From IMG/VR virus record IMGVR_UViG_3300032288_005212, positions 42,085 to 106,084 of that record: DNA of 64,000 bases, one strand, 5' to 3'. The notes beneath the pieces were generated by a model that was not told where the DNA came from, did not search any database, and was given only the letters and a program-made list of their open reading frames with translations. A program made the position numbers and the translations under genes. Every line of letters begins with the position of its first letter. The stretch's first letter is position 1. Below are positions 6,524-13,969 of this stretch, one piece after another. This DNA comes from a virus.

Positions 6524-6770
6524 TTTTAATAAACCTCAGTTTTTGTTCGGGCTTCCAGTTTTTGAGATAGTCTGACATTTCATCAAACTGTCGAATATAT
6601 TCGGCAGTAGTAACTTCTCGAGTAGAAGTAATAAGTTCATCAAGATGAGTTTGTCCAAACTCTTCTACTTCTTCGCAGGTTACATAGTCTTTTGCATACT
6701 CTGCTTTTTCACATTCAATCGCATAAGCGTGACGAAAAATCTGTACAGTTTCAACAATATAAAGTGGCAT
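6492..6770 (-). CDS. Small hypothetical protein (92 aa)
   Basis: The start ATG at 6770 has a good GGAGG ribosome-binding site. MPLYIVETVQIFRHAYAIECEKAEYA is followed by acidic helical sequence. It opens the gene chain just downstream of the tRNA-Asn gene, so it may be cotranscribed with the tRNAs from the promoter at 7861-7889. No family is recognised. Confidence 0.6.
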   Translation of the reverse strand: MPLYIVETVQIFRHAYAIECEKAEYAKDYVTCEEVEEFGQTHLDELITSTREVTTAEYIRQFDEMSDYLKNWKPEQKLRFIKNDANSTDRTS

Positions 6771-6792
6771 AATGGCCTCCTTGTGTAAAAAT

Positions 6793-6867
<75 letters not shown>

Positions 6868-6908
6868 AGTTGCTGCTCAATTTACCCTCGGAGTAGCAAA
6901 CGAGAATA

Positions 6909-6992
6909 TGGTACCGATGAGAAGACTCGAACTTCCACAACTTACGTCACTAGAACCTAAATCTAGCGTGTCTACCATTCCACCACATCGGC
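6909..6992 (-). tRNA. tRNA-Leu (anticodon TAG)
   Basis: The acceptor is GCCGATG/CATCGGT with a G1-U72 pair. The anticodon stem is CTAGA/TCTAG with loop TTTAGGT, there is a long variable arm typical of leucine tRNA, and CCA is encoded. Confidence 0.92.
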
Positions 6993-7098
6993 AAGTACGG
7001 TTTTTATCTGCATCACACTCTCGGGTTACCCGTGCCGCAACTTAATCGGATGAAGGTAACTTGCCTCATGGCAGACCGGACAGCAACCGAAAACCGGT
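6990..7098 (-). other. Structured non-coding spacer
   Basis: The gap between the tRNA-Leu gene and the methyltransferase gene holds a 7-bp inverted repeat (GGCAAGT at 6990-6996, ACTTGCC at 7059-7065) about 76 nt across, an internal CGGG-TTA-CCCG hairpin (7022-7032), and a second hairpin ACCGG/CCGGT (7075-7098) just after the stop at 7102. There is no T-arm sequence, so it is not a tRNA. It may be an RNA processing structure. Confidence 0.35.
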
Positions 7099-7101
7099 AA
7101 T

Positions 7102-7761
7102 TTAACTTAACGAAGAATTAGTCAAATACTTATTTTGAATAGGAAATTTAAGTGGCTCAGCACTGAGTCTTTTAGCTATTACATAAATAGAACACTCAGA
7201 ACTTGCTTGAAACCTTGCTGTTGGATGCACTTCAGAAGAATTTGATCCATTAGTTACTATCATAAGCTCTATTTTCCAGTTATTTTGAGTGTACAAATCA
7301 TGGTAAAAAGTAGGCTGTATACAATAAAACCCATGATTTAACATCGTTAATGGGGGAGTATGAAAAATGACTCCACCAGGTTTAACAGCATTTGCTGCAT
7401 TAATCGTAGCCTGCCAAATATTGGCACAATGTTCAGTAGTACCACAGTCTAAAACTATATCGTACTTTCCAAAATCTTGGGGTTGATTTAGGTCAAAAAT
7501 TTCTTCTCTACCACGACTAGCTACAATATCAACATATCGTATTGTATTAATACCCAACTTCCTGAATACTTCGTCTGTCTCTGGCAATCTGTGGTGTCTT
7601 CCATGCCATCTACCAAAATCAGTTTCTGCAGTAGTTTGAAAGCCTGTAATAGTTTTAAGCTCATCCTGTGACATAACCATGTCTGGATATGACAAAGATA
7701 GCAATGAATCGCAGGGCATAAATTTTTTGATATTGCTAAGCCCTAATGCATTAATTCCCAT
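7102..7761 (-). CDS. Putative SAM-dependent methyltransferase-like protein (219 aa)
   Basis: The central block YDIVLDCGTTEHCANIW, followed by NAANAVKPGGVIFHTPP, is the acidic-loop and post-II region of a class I (Rossmann) methyltransferase. The usual glycine-rich SAM loop is not obvious upstream. The N-terminal part contains GRWHGRHHRLP. The gene lies between tRNA genes and uses AT-rich codons like the glycan island, so it may modify a sugar or lipid. The methyltransferase call is moderate and the substrate is unknown. Confidence 0.5.
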   Translation of the reverse strand: MGINALGLSNIKKFMPCDSLLSLSYPDMVMSQDELKTITGFQTTAETDFGRWHGRHHRLPETDEVFRKLGINTIRYVDIVASRGREEIFDLNQPQDFGKYDIVLDCGTTEHCANIWQATINAANAVKPGGVIFHTPPLTMLNHGFYCIQPTFYHDLYTQNNWKIELMIVTNGSNSSEVHPTARFQASSECSIYVIAKRLSAEPLKFPIQNKYLTNSSLS

Positions 7762-7777
7762 AATTATTACCTGTTTA

Positions 7778-7851
7778 TGGAGCCCACACTCGGAATCGAA
7801 CCAAGGATAGATGATTACAAATCAACTGTTATACCATTTAACTATGCGGGC
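7778..7851 (-). tRNA. tRNA-Thr (anticodon TGT)
   Basis: The acceptor is GCCCGCA/TGTGGGC and the anticodon loop TTTGTAA sits on GTTGA/TCATC, with one U-U mismatch. The T arm with TTCGATT is present and CCA is encoded. It is the first gene after the promoter at 7861-7889. Confidence 0.88.
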
Positions 7852-7860
7852 AGAAAATAT

Positions 7861-7889
7861 ATTATCAATCCTGGCGAGTAAAAAGTCAA
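7861..7889 (-). promoter_or_regulatory. Sigma70-type promoter for tRNA-Thr and downstream genes
   Basis: TTGACT (7884-7889) and GATAAT (7861-7866) are separated by 17 bp on the minus strand. The tRNA-Thr gene begins at 7851, about 10 nt from the -10 box. Confidence 0.8.
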
Positions 7890-8029
7890 GAATTTTGTGG
7901 CCCTGTAGCAACAAATTTTCTACCGCCTTTATGTTCTCGCATAATTGATCGTTGATTTGCTTCGATTTTTTCGAGCAGGTTTGAAATTTTGCGAAGCGTA
8001 AAAAGAACTTCTTTCGCCCAAGTAATCAT
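7886..8029 (-). CDS. Short basic protein (47 aa)
   Basis: The ORF starts at the ATG overlapping the stop of the MazG-like gene (ATGA, 8029) and reads MITWAKEVLFTLRKISNLLEK to a TGA at 7886. It is basic and helical at the N-terminus. Coupling to the upstream gene and filling of the gap support it. Function is unknown. Confidence 0.45.
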   Translation of the reverse strand: MITWAKEVLFTLRKISNLLEKIEANQRSIMREHKGGRKFVATGPQNS

Positions 8030-8412
8030 AAATCACCTTTTGCACGATTTTCGCTACGAGCGACTTCAAATCCGTCAGGATAGCGAGCTTGTAGCTTTTC
8101 TACATTCATTTTTACGATCTCTTCAAGATTAACTGAAAGAGCGTTGGCAGCATTGGCGAGATACCAACATATATCTCCCAACTCACGTAGCATATGATAA
8201 TGAACGTCAGCATTATATTCTTTTCCTTGAAAAATAATTTTCTTTACAATTTCAGAGAATTCACCGCTCTCGCTAGCCAGTCCAACACTTGCCGTCAGCA
8301 AGAGTGGGACATTCACGTTCAGCGTAACAATGCGATCAATAAACTCACTCAGTCCTTTTGATTCCGCACTCGTTGTATACTTTACAAACTTCTGATATTC
8401 ATTTAAATCCAC
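8026..8412 (-). CDS. MazG-like nucleotide pyrophosphohydrolase (128 aa)
   Basis: The motif GLASESGEFSEIVKKI (E48, E51, E54) followed by RELGDICWYLANAANAL is the metal-binding E-x-x-E ... E-x-x-D pattern of the all-alpha MazG/dUTPase-like NTP pyrophosphatases. Such enzymes hydrolyse (d)NTPs to monophosphates and in phages may tune nucleotide pools or ppGpp. It overlaps the end of thyX by 10 bp, so both are made from the same nucleotide-metabolism transcript. Confidence 0.75.
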   Translation of the reverse strand: MDLNEYQKFVKYTTSAESKGLSEFIDRIVTLNVNVPLLLTASVGLASESGEFSEIVKKIIFQGKEYNADVHYHMLRELGDICWYLANAANALSVNLEEIVKMNVEKLQARYPDGFEVARSENRAKGDL

Positions 8413-9023
8413 AGTTCAATTCCTTTTTCTTCCAAAGCGCGTTTACAGTCTTGAGCAACTTTCATATGCTCACGTTGAGTACCGTTTCCAGTACGAGTTT
8501 CAATATAATGCATCCAGGAACGTAGTGTTCCATTCATATAAATGCGCGAGAGTGTCATTCCTTCTGGAAGAACTGCTCGAGCCTGCTCTTTTGCAATTCC
8601 GTTGCTTAGCGCCCATTCATACATTTCACGAGCAACATCACTTACTTCTTTTTGGCGCTCTTCCCACTCAGTCACAAGGCTAGACATTCCATCAATTGGA
8701 AGACTATTTTGACGATTCTTCGTATCTTGAAGACGCGCTTCACGAGTAACAAACTCTTCTTTTACTTCCGCGTAACGCTGGCTAAACTCTTGAAAAGTAA
8801 AAGAGCGATGACGAAGAATTTGTCGAGCAATATCTCTCGTAGTTGTAATTTCAAGACAAGCATTTACCATCTCAAATGGAGAAAAATGTTTGTTTCGAAT
8901 CAAATATTTAATCAGTTGCGGAGCAGTAGTCATATTATACTGATTTGCAGGGTTTGATACCCTCGCACAGTATGCAACTGTTTCCATTGCTCCAGGTGTA
9001 ATCCATACTACTTTTACTGTCAT
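8403..9023 (-). CDS. thyX: Flavin-dependent thymidylate synthase ThyX
   Basis: ThyX makes dTMP from dUMP using FAD, NADPH and methylenetetrahydrofolate. The signature RHRSFTFQEFSQRY (residues 71-84) corresponds to the ThyX RHR-x7-S motif. Conserved flanking parts include HFSPFEM and a C-terminal RxWxHYIETRTGNGTQREH. The length of 206 residues is normal for phage ThyX. The ATG at 9023 has a GGAGAG site and the gene sits directly behind the promoter at 9053-9082, divergent from phoH. Confidence 0.93.
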   Translation of the reverse strand: MTVKVVWITPGAMETVAYCARVSNPANQYNMTTAPQLIKYLIRNKHFSPFEMVNACLEITTTRDIARQILRHRSFTFQEFSQRYAEVKEEFVTREARLQDTKNRQNSLPIDGMSSLVTEWEERQKEVSDVAREMYEWALSNGIAKEQARAVLPEGMTLSRIYMNGTLRSWMHYIETRTGNGTQREHMKVAQDCKRALEEKGIELWI

Positions 9024-9052
9024 ATTTTTCTCTCCTTAGTGGAATTTCACAT

Positions 9053-9082
9053 ATTATATCACTTATCTATGTAAAAAGTCAA
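9053..9082 (-). promoter_or_regulatory. Sigma70-type promoter for thyX
   Basis: TTGACT (9077-9082) and TATAAT (9053-9058) lie on the minus strand with an 18-bp spacer. The site is back to back with the phoH promoter 37 bp away. Confidence 0.8.
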
Positions 9083-9118
9083 GGTTTATTTTTCGAAGTA
9101 CCAATTAAAAAATAGTGC

Positions 9119-9147
9119 TTGACATAGTGTTCTAAACTTGTTACAAT
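9119..9147 (+). promoter_or_regulatory. Sigma70-type promoter for phoH
   Basis: TTGACA (9119-9124) and TACAAT (9142-9147) with a 17-bp spacer, preceded by the recurring AAAAATAGTGC block. Confidence 0.82.
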
Positions 9148-9167
9148 ATTAAAATAAGGAGTACTAA

Positions 9168-9860
9168 ATGGCAAAACATTATCAGCCTCAGCATTTTCAG
9201 CCAAAGTCATTCTCCCCAATAACAAGAAACCAGAGAAAAGTATTTGAGTACTTTCCACATAATCATCTTGTATTGCACGGAATGGCTGGAACTGGAAAAT
9301 CATTTCTTTCACTCTATCTATCTCTTCAAGCAGTTCTTGCTAAAAAATCACCGTATTTTAAAGTTATTGTGGTACGCAGTGCAGTGCCAACTCGAGATAT
9401 TGGATTTTTACCTGGTTCGCTAAAAGAAAAAATAGAGGCGTATGAAGAACCCTATAAAATAATTGTTGATGAAATTTTTGGTCGTGGAGATGCCTATGGT
9501 ATTCTCAAAAATAAAGGACAGATTGAATTTGTTACTACCTCCTATCTTCGAGGCGTGACTCTCGACGATTGCATTGTAATAGTAGATGAATTTCAAAACT
9601 GTACTTTCCAAGAATTAGATACTATTATAACGCGTATAGGCGAAAATGGCAAGATAATTTTCTGCGGAGACTATCGTCAAAGTGATCTTGACAAGAGTCG
9701 AGAGCGTAGAGGAATGATGAAATTTCTTGACATTCTCGAAAAAATGTACGAATTTGAGTTTGTAGAATTTGAAGCAGAAGATATTGTTCGAAGCGGCCTC
9801 GTAAAGTCCTACATTATAGCTAAGTCGGAACTTGAAGACCACTTAAAAAATAGTGCTTGA
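9168..9860 (+). CDS. phoH: PhoH-like P-loop ATPase (230 aa)
   Basis: Walker A is GMAGTGKS (residues 38-45), followed by VVRSAVPTRDIGFLPG. Walker B is VIVDEFQN and a later FCGDYRQSDL forms sensor I. These features, in this order and with this length, define phage PhoH. Host PhoH is a phosphate-regulated ATPase linked to RNA metabolism; the phage role is unsettled. The ATG at 9168 has an AAGGAG site and the promoter is at 9119-9147. The end overlaps the promoter of the Hsp20 gene. Confidence 0.88.
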   Translation: MAKHYQPQHFQPKSFSPITRNQRKVFEYFPHNHLVLHGMAGTGKSFLSLYLSLQAVLAKKSPYFKVIVVRSAVPTRDIGFLPGSLKEKIEAYEEPYKIIVDEIFGRGDAYGILKNKGQIEFVTTSYLRGVTLDDCIVIVDEFQNCTFQELDTIITRIGENGKIIFCGDYRQSDLDKSRERRGMMKFLDILEKMYEFEFVEFEAEDIVRSGLVKSYIIAKSELEDHLKNSA

Positions 9861-9885
9861 TTTTTTAGTTCACTCCTGTTATAAT
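9857..9885 (+). promoter_or_regulatory. Sigma70-type promoter for the Hsp20 gene
   Basis: TTGATT (9857-9862) and TATAAT (9880-9885) with a 17-bp spacer. It overlaps the last codons of phoH and carries the recurring AAAAATAGTGC block. Confidence 0.82.
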
Positions 9886-9890
9886 ATATG

Positions 9891-9916
9891 ACAGTGTGAG
9901 GGTCTGCCCACACTGT
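9891..9916 (+). other. 5' leader hairpin of the Hsp20 mRNA
   Basis: ACAGTGTG (9891-9898) pairs with CACACTGT (9909-9916) right after the promoter. It does not cover the ribosome-binding site at about 9947-9952, so it is more likely a stabilising 5' hairpin than a thermosensor. Confidence 0.5.
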
Positions 9917-9957
9917 TATAATAACGCTACCGAAAGGGGCAGCATAAGGAGAAACTT

Positions 9958-10329
9958 ATGAAACTTGATACTTTTTTTGTCGGCTTCGACAATTTTGCAC
10001 GAAATATTCCCGTTACCGACTATCCACGTTACAATACATTAAAAACTGATGACGATGGATATCTGCTTCAAGTAGCTCTTCCAGGCTGGGAGCCTGAGCA
10101 CGTTGAAGTATCCCTTCATAAAGGTGTACTTACAATTAAGGGTGAGAAGCAGCCAGAGAATGAGAATCTTCAGTGGATTCATAAAGGCATCTCTACTAAG
10201 AGCTTTGAGCGCAACTTTAAATTGGACACTGATCTCGAAGTGAAATCTGCAAAATTTCATAATGGTATGCTAGAGGTATATTTACAATATTCCTTTAACA
10301 GTAAGCCTATCAAGATCGAGGTACACTAA
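9958..10329 (+). CDS. Small heat-shock protein (Hsp20/alpha-crystallin, 123 aa)
   Basis: The alpha-crystallin core is visible from about residue 24. It contains GYLLQVALPGWEPEHVEVSLHKGVLTIKGEK, given here in family terms as the beta2-beta6 region, then the classical NGMLEVYL version of the G-x-L-x-V motif and a PIKIEV-like C-terminal anchor. Such ATP-independent chaperones hold unfolding proteins and occur in several large phages, where they may aid virion assembly. The ATG has a strong AAGGAG site. A terminator follows. Confidence 0.9.
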   Translation: MKLDTFFVGFDNFARNIPVTDYPRYNTLKTDDDGYLLQVALPGWEPEHVEVSLHKGVLTIKGEKQPENENLQWIHKGISTKSFERNFKLDTDLEVKSAKFHNGMLEVYLQYSFNSKPIKIEVH

Positions 10330-10335
10330 AAAGCT

Positions 10336-10363
10336 AGGCCGCCTACGGGGCGGCCTTGTTCTT
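10336..10363 (+). terminator. Rho-independent terminator after the Hsp20 gene
   Basis: AGGCCGCC (10336-10343), a 5-nt loop, GGCGGCCT (10349-10356), then TTGTTCTT. The 8-bp GC-rich stem is strong; the T run is interrupted. Confidence 0.8.
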
Positions 10364-10384
10364 ATTGTACATTGGAATAAACCA

Positions 10385-10747
10385 ATGCTACTACCTATAA
10401 TTGGAGGAGTTGTTGAGCTAGGGAAAACCTGGCTAGAAGGTAAGAATACAAAAATAAAAGCAAAGGCTGAAGCCGAGGCTACAGTTCTTGTTAAATCAGC
10501 TGAAAGTGAGGCAAACTGGGAAACTATAATGGCCCAAAATAGTGCTTCTTCTTGGAAAGATGAGTGGATTACAATTCTTTTTAGCATTCCTATGATACTA
10601 TGTTTCTTTCCCAGCACTGTTCAATATGTTAGAGATGGTTTTGCCGCTCTTGAAGGTATGCCGGACTGGTATCAGTATACTCTTTCAATAATTGTTGCGG
10701 CTTCATTTGGCGTTCGTTCTGCAATAGGATTTATGAAGAAAAAATGA
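10385..10747 (+). CDS. Putative holin, 3-TM type (120 aa)
   Basis: The sequence runs from an N-terminal GG-x-VELGKTWLEG through a charged Ala-rich helix (residues 22-45) and the motif SSWKDEWITILFSIPMILCF to a second hydrophobic stretch ending SIIVAASFGVRSAIGFMKKK. The S-x-KDE-x-x-T-L-x-F-x-x-P core and the C-terminal helix match the Holin_3TM family as I know it. It lies just before the lysozyme gene, which supports a membrane-permeabilising role in lysis. Confidence 0.8.
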   Translation: MLLPIIGGVVELGKTWLEGKNTKIKAKAEAEATVLVKSAESEANWETIMAQNSASSWKDEWITILFSIPMILCFFPSTVQYVRDGFAALEGMPDWYQYTLSIIVAASFGVRSAIGFMKKK

Positions 10748-10875
10748 AAGAAGTAAGCCTGATAGTAGATTCTACATCAAGAAAGTGGCGTAAAAAGTTA
10801 AAAAAGATTAGAAAAACCAAACAACGGCGCTACGATAGGGAGCTAGTGAATGGATTATCAAAAATTAAAAGATGA
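10744..10875 (+). CDS. Short, very basic protein (43 aa) between holin and lysozyme
   Basis: The ATG at 10744 overlaps the holin stop (ATGA). The frame reads MKEVSLIVDSTSRKWRKKLKK, then more Lys and Arg, to TGA at 10875, overlapping the lysozyme start by 26 bp. It lacks a lipobox or transmembrane helix, so it is not an obvious spanin. It might be a nucleic-acid-binding or accessory lysis peptide. Confidence 0.45.
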   Translation: MKEVSLIVDSTSRKWRKKLKKIRKTKQRRYDRELVNGLSKIKR

Positions 10876-11293
10876 GTTATCAGTAGATGAAGGATATAGA
10901 AATGAAATATATCTAGATCATCTTGGGTACCCAACAATAGGTATTGGACATTTAATTTTAAAAAGCGATCCAGAATACGGAAAGCCCGTAGGTACTTTAG
11001 TAAGTGGAGAAAGAATAACTGAACTATTTATAGCTGATGTTGAAAATTCAATAAAAGACGCTAAAAAATTATTTTCAAACTTTGATACTTGTTCTGACGA
11101 CATCCAAAGAGTTTTAGTAAATATGATGTTTAATCTTGGGTATACAAGGTTTTCAAAATTTAAAAAATTTAAAGCCGCAATAGAAGCTAGGAATTGGAAG
11201 CAGGCAGCAATAGAAGGTGCCGATTCTTTATGGTATAAACAAGTGCCTAATAGAGCACGCAGATTAATGGAAAGATTAAAAAATGGAGTATAA
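10850..11293 (+). CDS. Endolysin, T4-type lysozyme (GH24, 147 aa)
   Basis: Residues E14, D23 and T29 in the context DEGYR-x3-YLDHLGYPTIGIGH match the Glu-Asp-Thr catalytic triad of T4 lysozyme (E11, D20, T26). The rest follows the family to the C-terminal NRARRLMERLKNG. The enzyme cleaves the MurNAc-GlcNAc bond of peptidoglycan at lysis. There is no signal peptide, so it needs the adjacent holin. The 3' end overlaps the first glycan-island gene by 11 bp. Confidence 0.93.
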   Translation: MDYQKLKDELSVDEGYRNEIYLDHLGYPTIGIGHLILKSDPEYGKPVGTLVSGERITELFIADVENSIKDAKKLFSNFDTCSDDIQRVLVNMMFNLGYTRFSKFKKFKAAIEARNWKQAAIEGADSLWYKQVPNRARRLMERLKNGV

Positions 11294-11897
11294 AATACCC
11301 CACAAACACAGAAACAAAAAATTTGTTCTTTGTGCAACTGGACCTTCTCTTACCCCTGAAGTAGTAGAAACTATCAGAAAGTATAAAACTGAGGATCACG
11401 TTATTTTTGGAATAAATGACAGTTATCGAATAATTGATTTCCTAGATGAACACTATGCTTGTGATGAAAAATGGTGGAGCACTTGGGGTAAAGACTTTAG
11501 AGAAAAATATCCATATCTTTCTGCGTGGGCTTATGGAGATAACGCAGCAGAATATGGTGTAAAAGTTGTAAAAGGATTTCATAATCCAGGACTTAGTTTA
11601 CGTCAAGATAAACTTCATTATGGCTCAAATTCAGGATATCAAGCATTAAATATTGCATTTTTAATGGGGGGTAGAAAGTTCATCCTTGTTGGCTACAATA
11701 TGAGAAGAGTTGAGCATAAAAGCCACTTTTTCGGAGACCACGTAGGAATGAATAATACCAGCCCATACGACATATTTATAAAAAATTATAGCACAATACA
11801 AGGATCTATAAAAGAACTCATAGTAAACTGTACAGAAAACTCTGCTTTAAATTGTTTTAGAATGGGAAATTTGGAAGAGGAACTTCAGCGTGATTAA
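11283..11897 (+). CDS. Putative glycosyltransferase-like protein, DUF115/MptE-like (204 aa)
   Basis: The blocks FVLCATGPSLTPEVV, IFGINDSYRI, DEHYACDEKWW, and YGSNSGYQALNIAFLMGGRKFILVGYNM followed by HFFGDH form a Rossmann-like pattern seen in phage and bacterial proteins of the DUF115/MptE-like type, some of which transfer sialic-acid-like sugars. First gene of the island, overlapping the lysozyme gene, so probably cotranscribed with the lysis genes. The exact donor and acceptor are unknown. Confidence 0.5.
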   Translation: MEYKIPHKHRNKKFVLCATGPSLTPEVVETIRKYKTEDHVIFGINDSYRIIDFLDEHYACDEKWWSTWGKDFREKYPYLSAWAYGDNAAEYGVKVVKGFHNPGLSLRQDKLHYGSNSGYQALNIAFLMGGRKFILVGYNMRRVEHKSHFFGDHVGMNNTSPYDIFIKNYSTIQGSIKELIVNCTENSALNCFRMGNLEEELQRD

Positions 11898-12519
11898 AAT
11901 TTTTGTAGGCACTTCTCAGAATGGGGAGGATGCTTTAGCAGAAAAAACTTTAGAATACTCTTTAAGAAAACATAGTTCTGAAGAGCTGGAAGTTATATTT
12001 ATGCGAAATAATGACTCGTATATGGGCTATTTCAATAACTCCACCTGGGCCACTCCATTCACCAACCTTCGCTGGACAATCCCGGAGTATTGTGGATTTA
12101 CTGGACGAGCCATTTATATGGATGTGGATCAACTCAACCTTCGAGATATTTCAGAACTTTATCATATTGATCTTCAAGGAAAACCATTTGCCTCTAGAGA
12201 AGATAGATTATGTGTTATGGTCATTGACTGTGAAGCAATGCAGCCGTTGCTGCAGCCAGTACCAGTCATTAAAAATACTCCAAACTACGGTAATAGTATT
12301 TACTGGGATATTGTGAAAAAAAGCCATCATTTTGATCCTCGCTGGAACTGTCTCGATGGGGAGGATCGTCCTATTTCAGATATATGGCATCTTCATTTTA
12401 CCTCTATGCCAACACAGCCCTGGAAACCTGCTTGGTTTCGCGGAATGCCAAGACCACATTGGAGACAGGATTTAGTTGACCTATGGGAAAAATATAAAAT
12501 AGAAGCCCATGCACGATGA
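11890..12519 (+). CDS. Putative glycosyltransferase, GT-A fold (209 aa)
   Basis: IKIFVGTSQNGEDALAEKTLEYSL resembles the N-terminus of GT8-like enzymes. GRAIYMDVDQLNLRDI contains the D-x-D metal motif, and a later WHLHFTSMPTQPW segment resembles family C-terminal His motifs. It probably transfers a sugar from a nucleotide donor in the host cytoplasm. The GTG start at 11890 overlaps the previous stop (GTGATTAA), and the end overlaps the next ATG. Confidence 0.65.
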   Translation: MIKIFVGTSQNGEDALAEKTLEYSLRKHSSEELEVIFMRNNDSYMGYFNNSTWATPFTNLRWTIPEYCGFTGRAIYMDVDQLNLRDISELYHIDLQGKPFASREDRLCVMVIDCEAMQPLLQPVPVIKNTPNYGNSIYWDIVKKSHHFDPRWNCLDGEDRPISDIWHLHFTSMPTQPWKPAWFRGMPRPHWRQDLVDLWEKYKIEAHAR

Positions 12520-13193
12520 AAATTAGTATTCTTCTTACAACCCACAATAGAGAGCAAGAAGCAATTTATTGTATATCTAATCTGCTTGAACAAATAACCA
12601 ATCATATAGAAGTTATATTGTTAGACGATTATCATATTTATAATCCAAACTTAAATACTTTTTGCAATGAAAATTCTATACAGTATGTCCATACGGGTAT
12701 ACAAAAGAATGGACAATACTTATGGAGAATGCCTGGGTATGCTTTAAATATTGGGGCAAAACTTGCTGGTGCTGATTATTTAATCATAGGTAATTGTGAA
12801 ATATTACATACAGATAAAGATTGTATAAATAAAATGTATGAGTTTAAAGATTCTGTATCCAGCCCTATTGTTCTTCGACAAAAAGAAAAAGGTAACTTTG
12901 AGTCTTTTAATTTAATGCCTAATCGTTTTCCATTTTTTTGGGGGCTACCAAAACATATGTACATAGATATAGGCGGATTTGACGAAGATTTTACAGGAAC
13001 AGCTTTTGATGATGCGGATTTTTCTGATCGAATTTTAAGTATGTTAAAGTTTACTGAAATAGATTCAAAAGTTATACATTTGTGGAATCCTGATGTTGGT
13101 GGGGGCGATCGATGGGTGCATAATAAAAATCTTTATGAGACCCGCAAAGGGATTATAAAAAGAAATGTTGATAGAGAGTGGGGAGTTTTATGA
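12516..13193 (+). CDS. Glycosyltransferase family 2-like protein (225 aa)
   Basis: MKISILLTTHNREQEAIYCISNLLE is a typical GT2 start, followed by VILLDDY. The later GGFDEDFTGTAFDDADFSDRI resembles the acceptor-side GGFDExFxGxGxEDxDF motif of chondroitin-polymerase and galactosyltransferase C-terminal domains. The segment PGYALNIGAKLAGADYLI is also characteristic. It overlaps its neighbours by 4 bp on each side. Confidence 0.8.
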   Translation: MKISILLTTHNREQEAIYCISNLLEQITNHIEVILLDDYHIYNPNLNTFCNENSIQYVHTGIQKNGQYLWRMPGYALNIGAKLAGADYLIIGNCEILHTDKDCINKMYEFKDSVSSPIVLRQKEKGNFESFNLMPNRFPFFWGLPKHMYIDIGGFDEDFTGTAFDDADFSDRILSMLKFTEIDSKVIHLWNPDVGGGDRWVHNKNLYETRKGIIKRNVDREWGVL

Positions 13194-13969
13194 AATTTAT
13201 ATGTTTCGCACAGTTAAGAAATGAGCTAGAGAATGGAAATTTAGAGTTGTGGCTTCAACAACAGACTTCTCTATGCGATAAGATTTATGTGTACGATCAA
13301 AACTCAACCGATGGAAGCAAAGATTTATATAAAAAATATAAAAATCTTGAAGTAATCTACTCAGATAAAAATGATTTTGGAAATGAGATAGTTTGTAAAC
13401 ACCAGTTACTTCAACTACTGCAGAAAAATGAAGGCTATGATAATATCATTTTTTGGATAGACGGCGATACTTTTATTGATACAACTTTTGATAGACAAAA
13501 TATAGAAAATATTTTTGCACAAACCGAATTAACACACTTACGCTTACGACACTATAATCTATGGAGAAGCGATACATTTTATAGAACAGATGGAAAATAT
13601 CATAACTTATATAGAAATGGAGTAGTTGCTTTATGGAAAAACTCTCCTGATTTAAGTTTTAATCCTCGTTCTGGACTTCATACACAAGTAGCCCCAGATA
13701 GGTTAAATAGTCAAAATAACCATGGATTAATTGAAACCTCACTGATTCATCGTGGGTTTGCAACTGATTTTCAAATAATTAAAAGATATAAAACATATAA
13801 AAGTTTTGGTCAAACCGGATATAGATTAGAAATGCTATTAGATGAACAAAATTTATCTGTTACACAACTTGATATAAATTTGGTCCCAACATTTATACCA
13901 AAAAATTTAGACAGCCCCATAGGTAAAGAGTTAATTTTAGAAAAATATAGGAGAGGGTGCTTAGAATGA
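13190..13969 (+). CDS. Putative glycosyltransferase, GT2-like (259 aa)
   Basis: The start is the ATG at 13190, overlapping the previous TGA. FAQLRNELENGNLELWLQQ, VYDQNSTDGSKDLYK and IIFWIDGDTFID form the donor-binding and D-x-D segments of GT2-type enzymes that act without a Thr-x-Asn N-terminus. The remainder has basic and aromatic patches. Substrates are not predictable. It ends in overlap with a methyltransferase gene. Confidence 0.65.
   Translation: MKFICFAQLRNELENGNLELWLQQQTSLCDKIYVYDQNSTDGSKDLYKKYKNLEVIYSDKNDFGNEIVCKHQLLQLLQKNEGYDNIIFWIDGDTFIDTTFDRQNIENIFAQTELTHLRLRHYNLWRSDTFYRTDGKYHNLYRNGVVALWKNSPDLSFNPRSGLHTQVAPDRLNSQNNHGLIETSLIHRGFATDFQIIKRYKTYKSFGQTGYRLEMLLDEQNLSVTQLDINLVPTFIPKNLDSPIGKELILEKYRRGCLE

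Noticed and set aside
6990-7065. Possible extra tRNA
   Set aside because: The acceptor-like stem fits, but there is no T loop, D loop or anticodon arm.
9891-9957. ROSE-type RNA thermometer for hsp20
   Set aside because: The hairpin does not include or mask the AAGGAG site.
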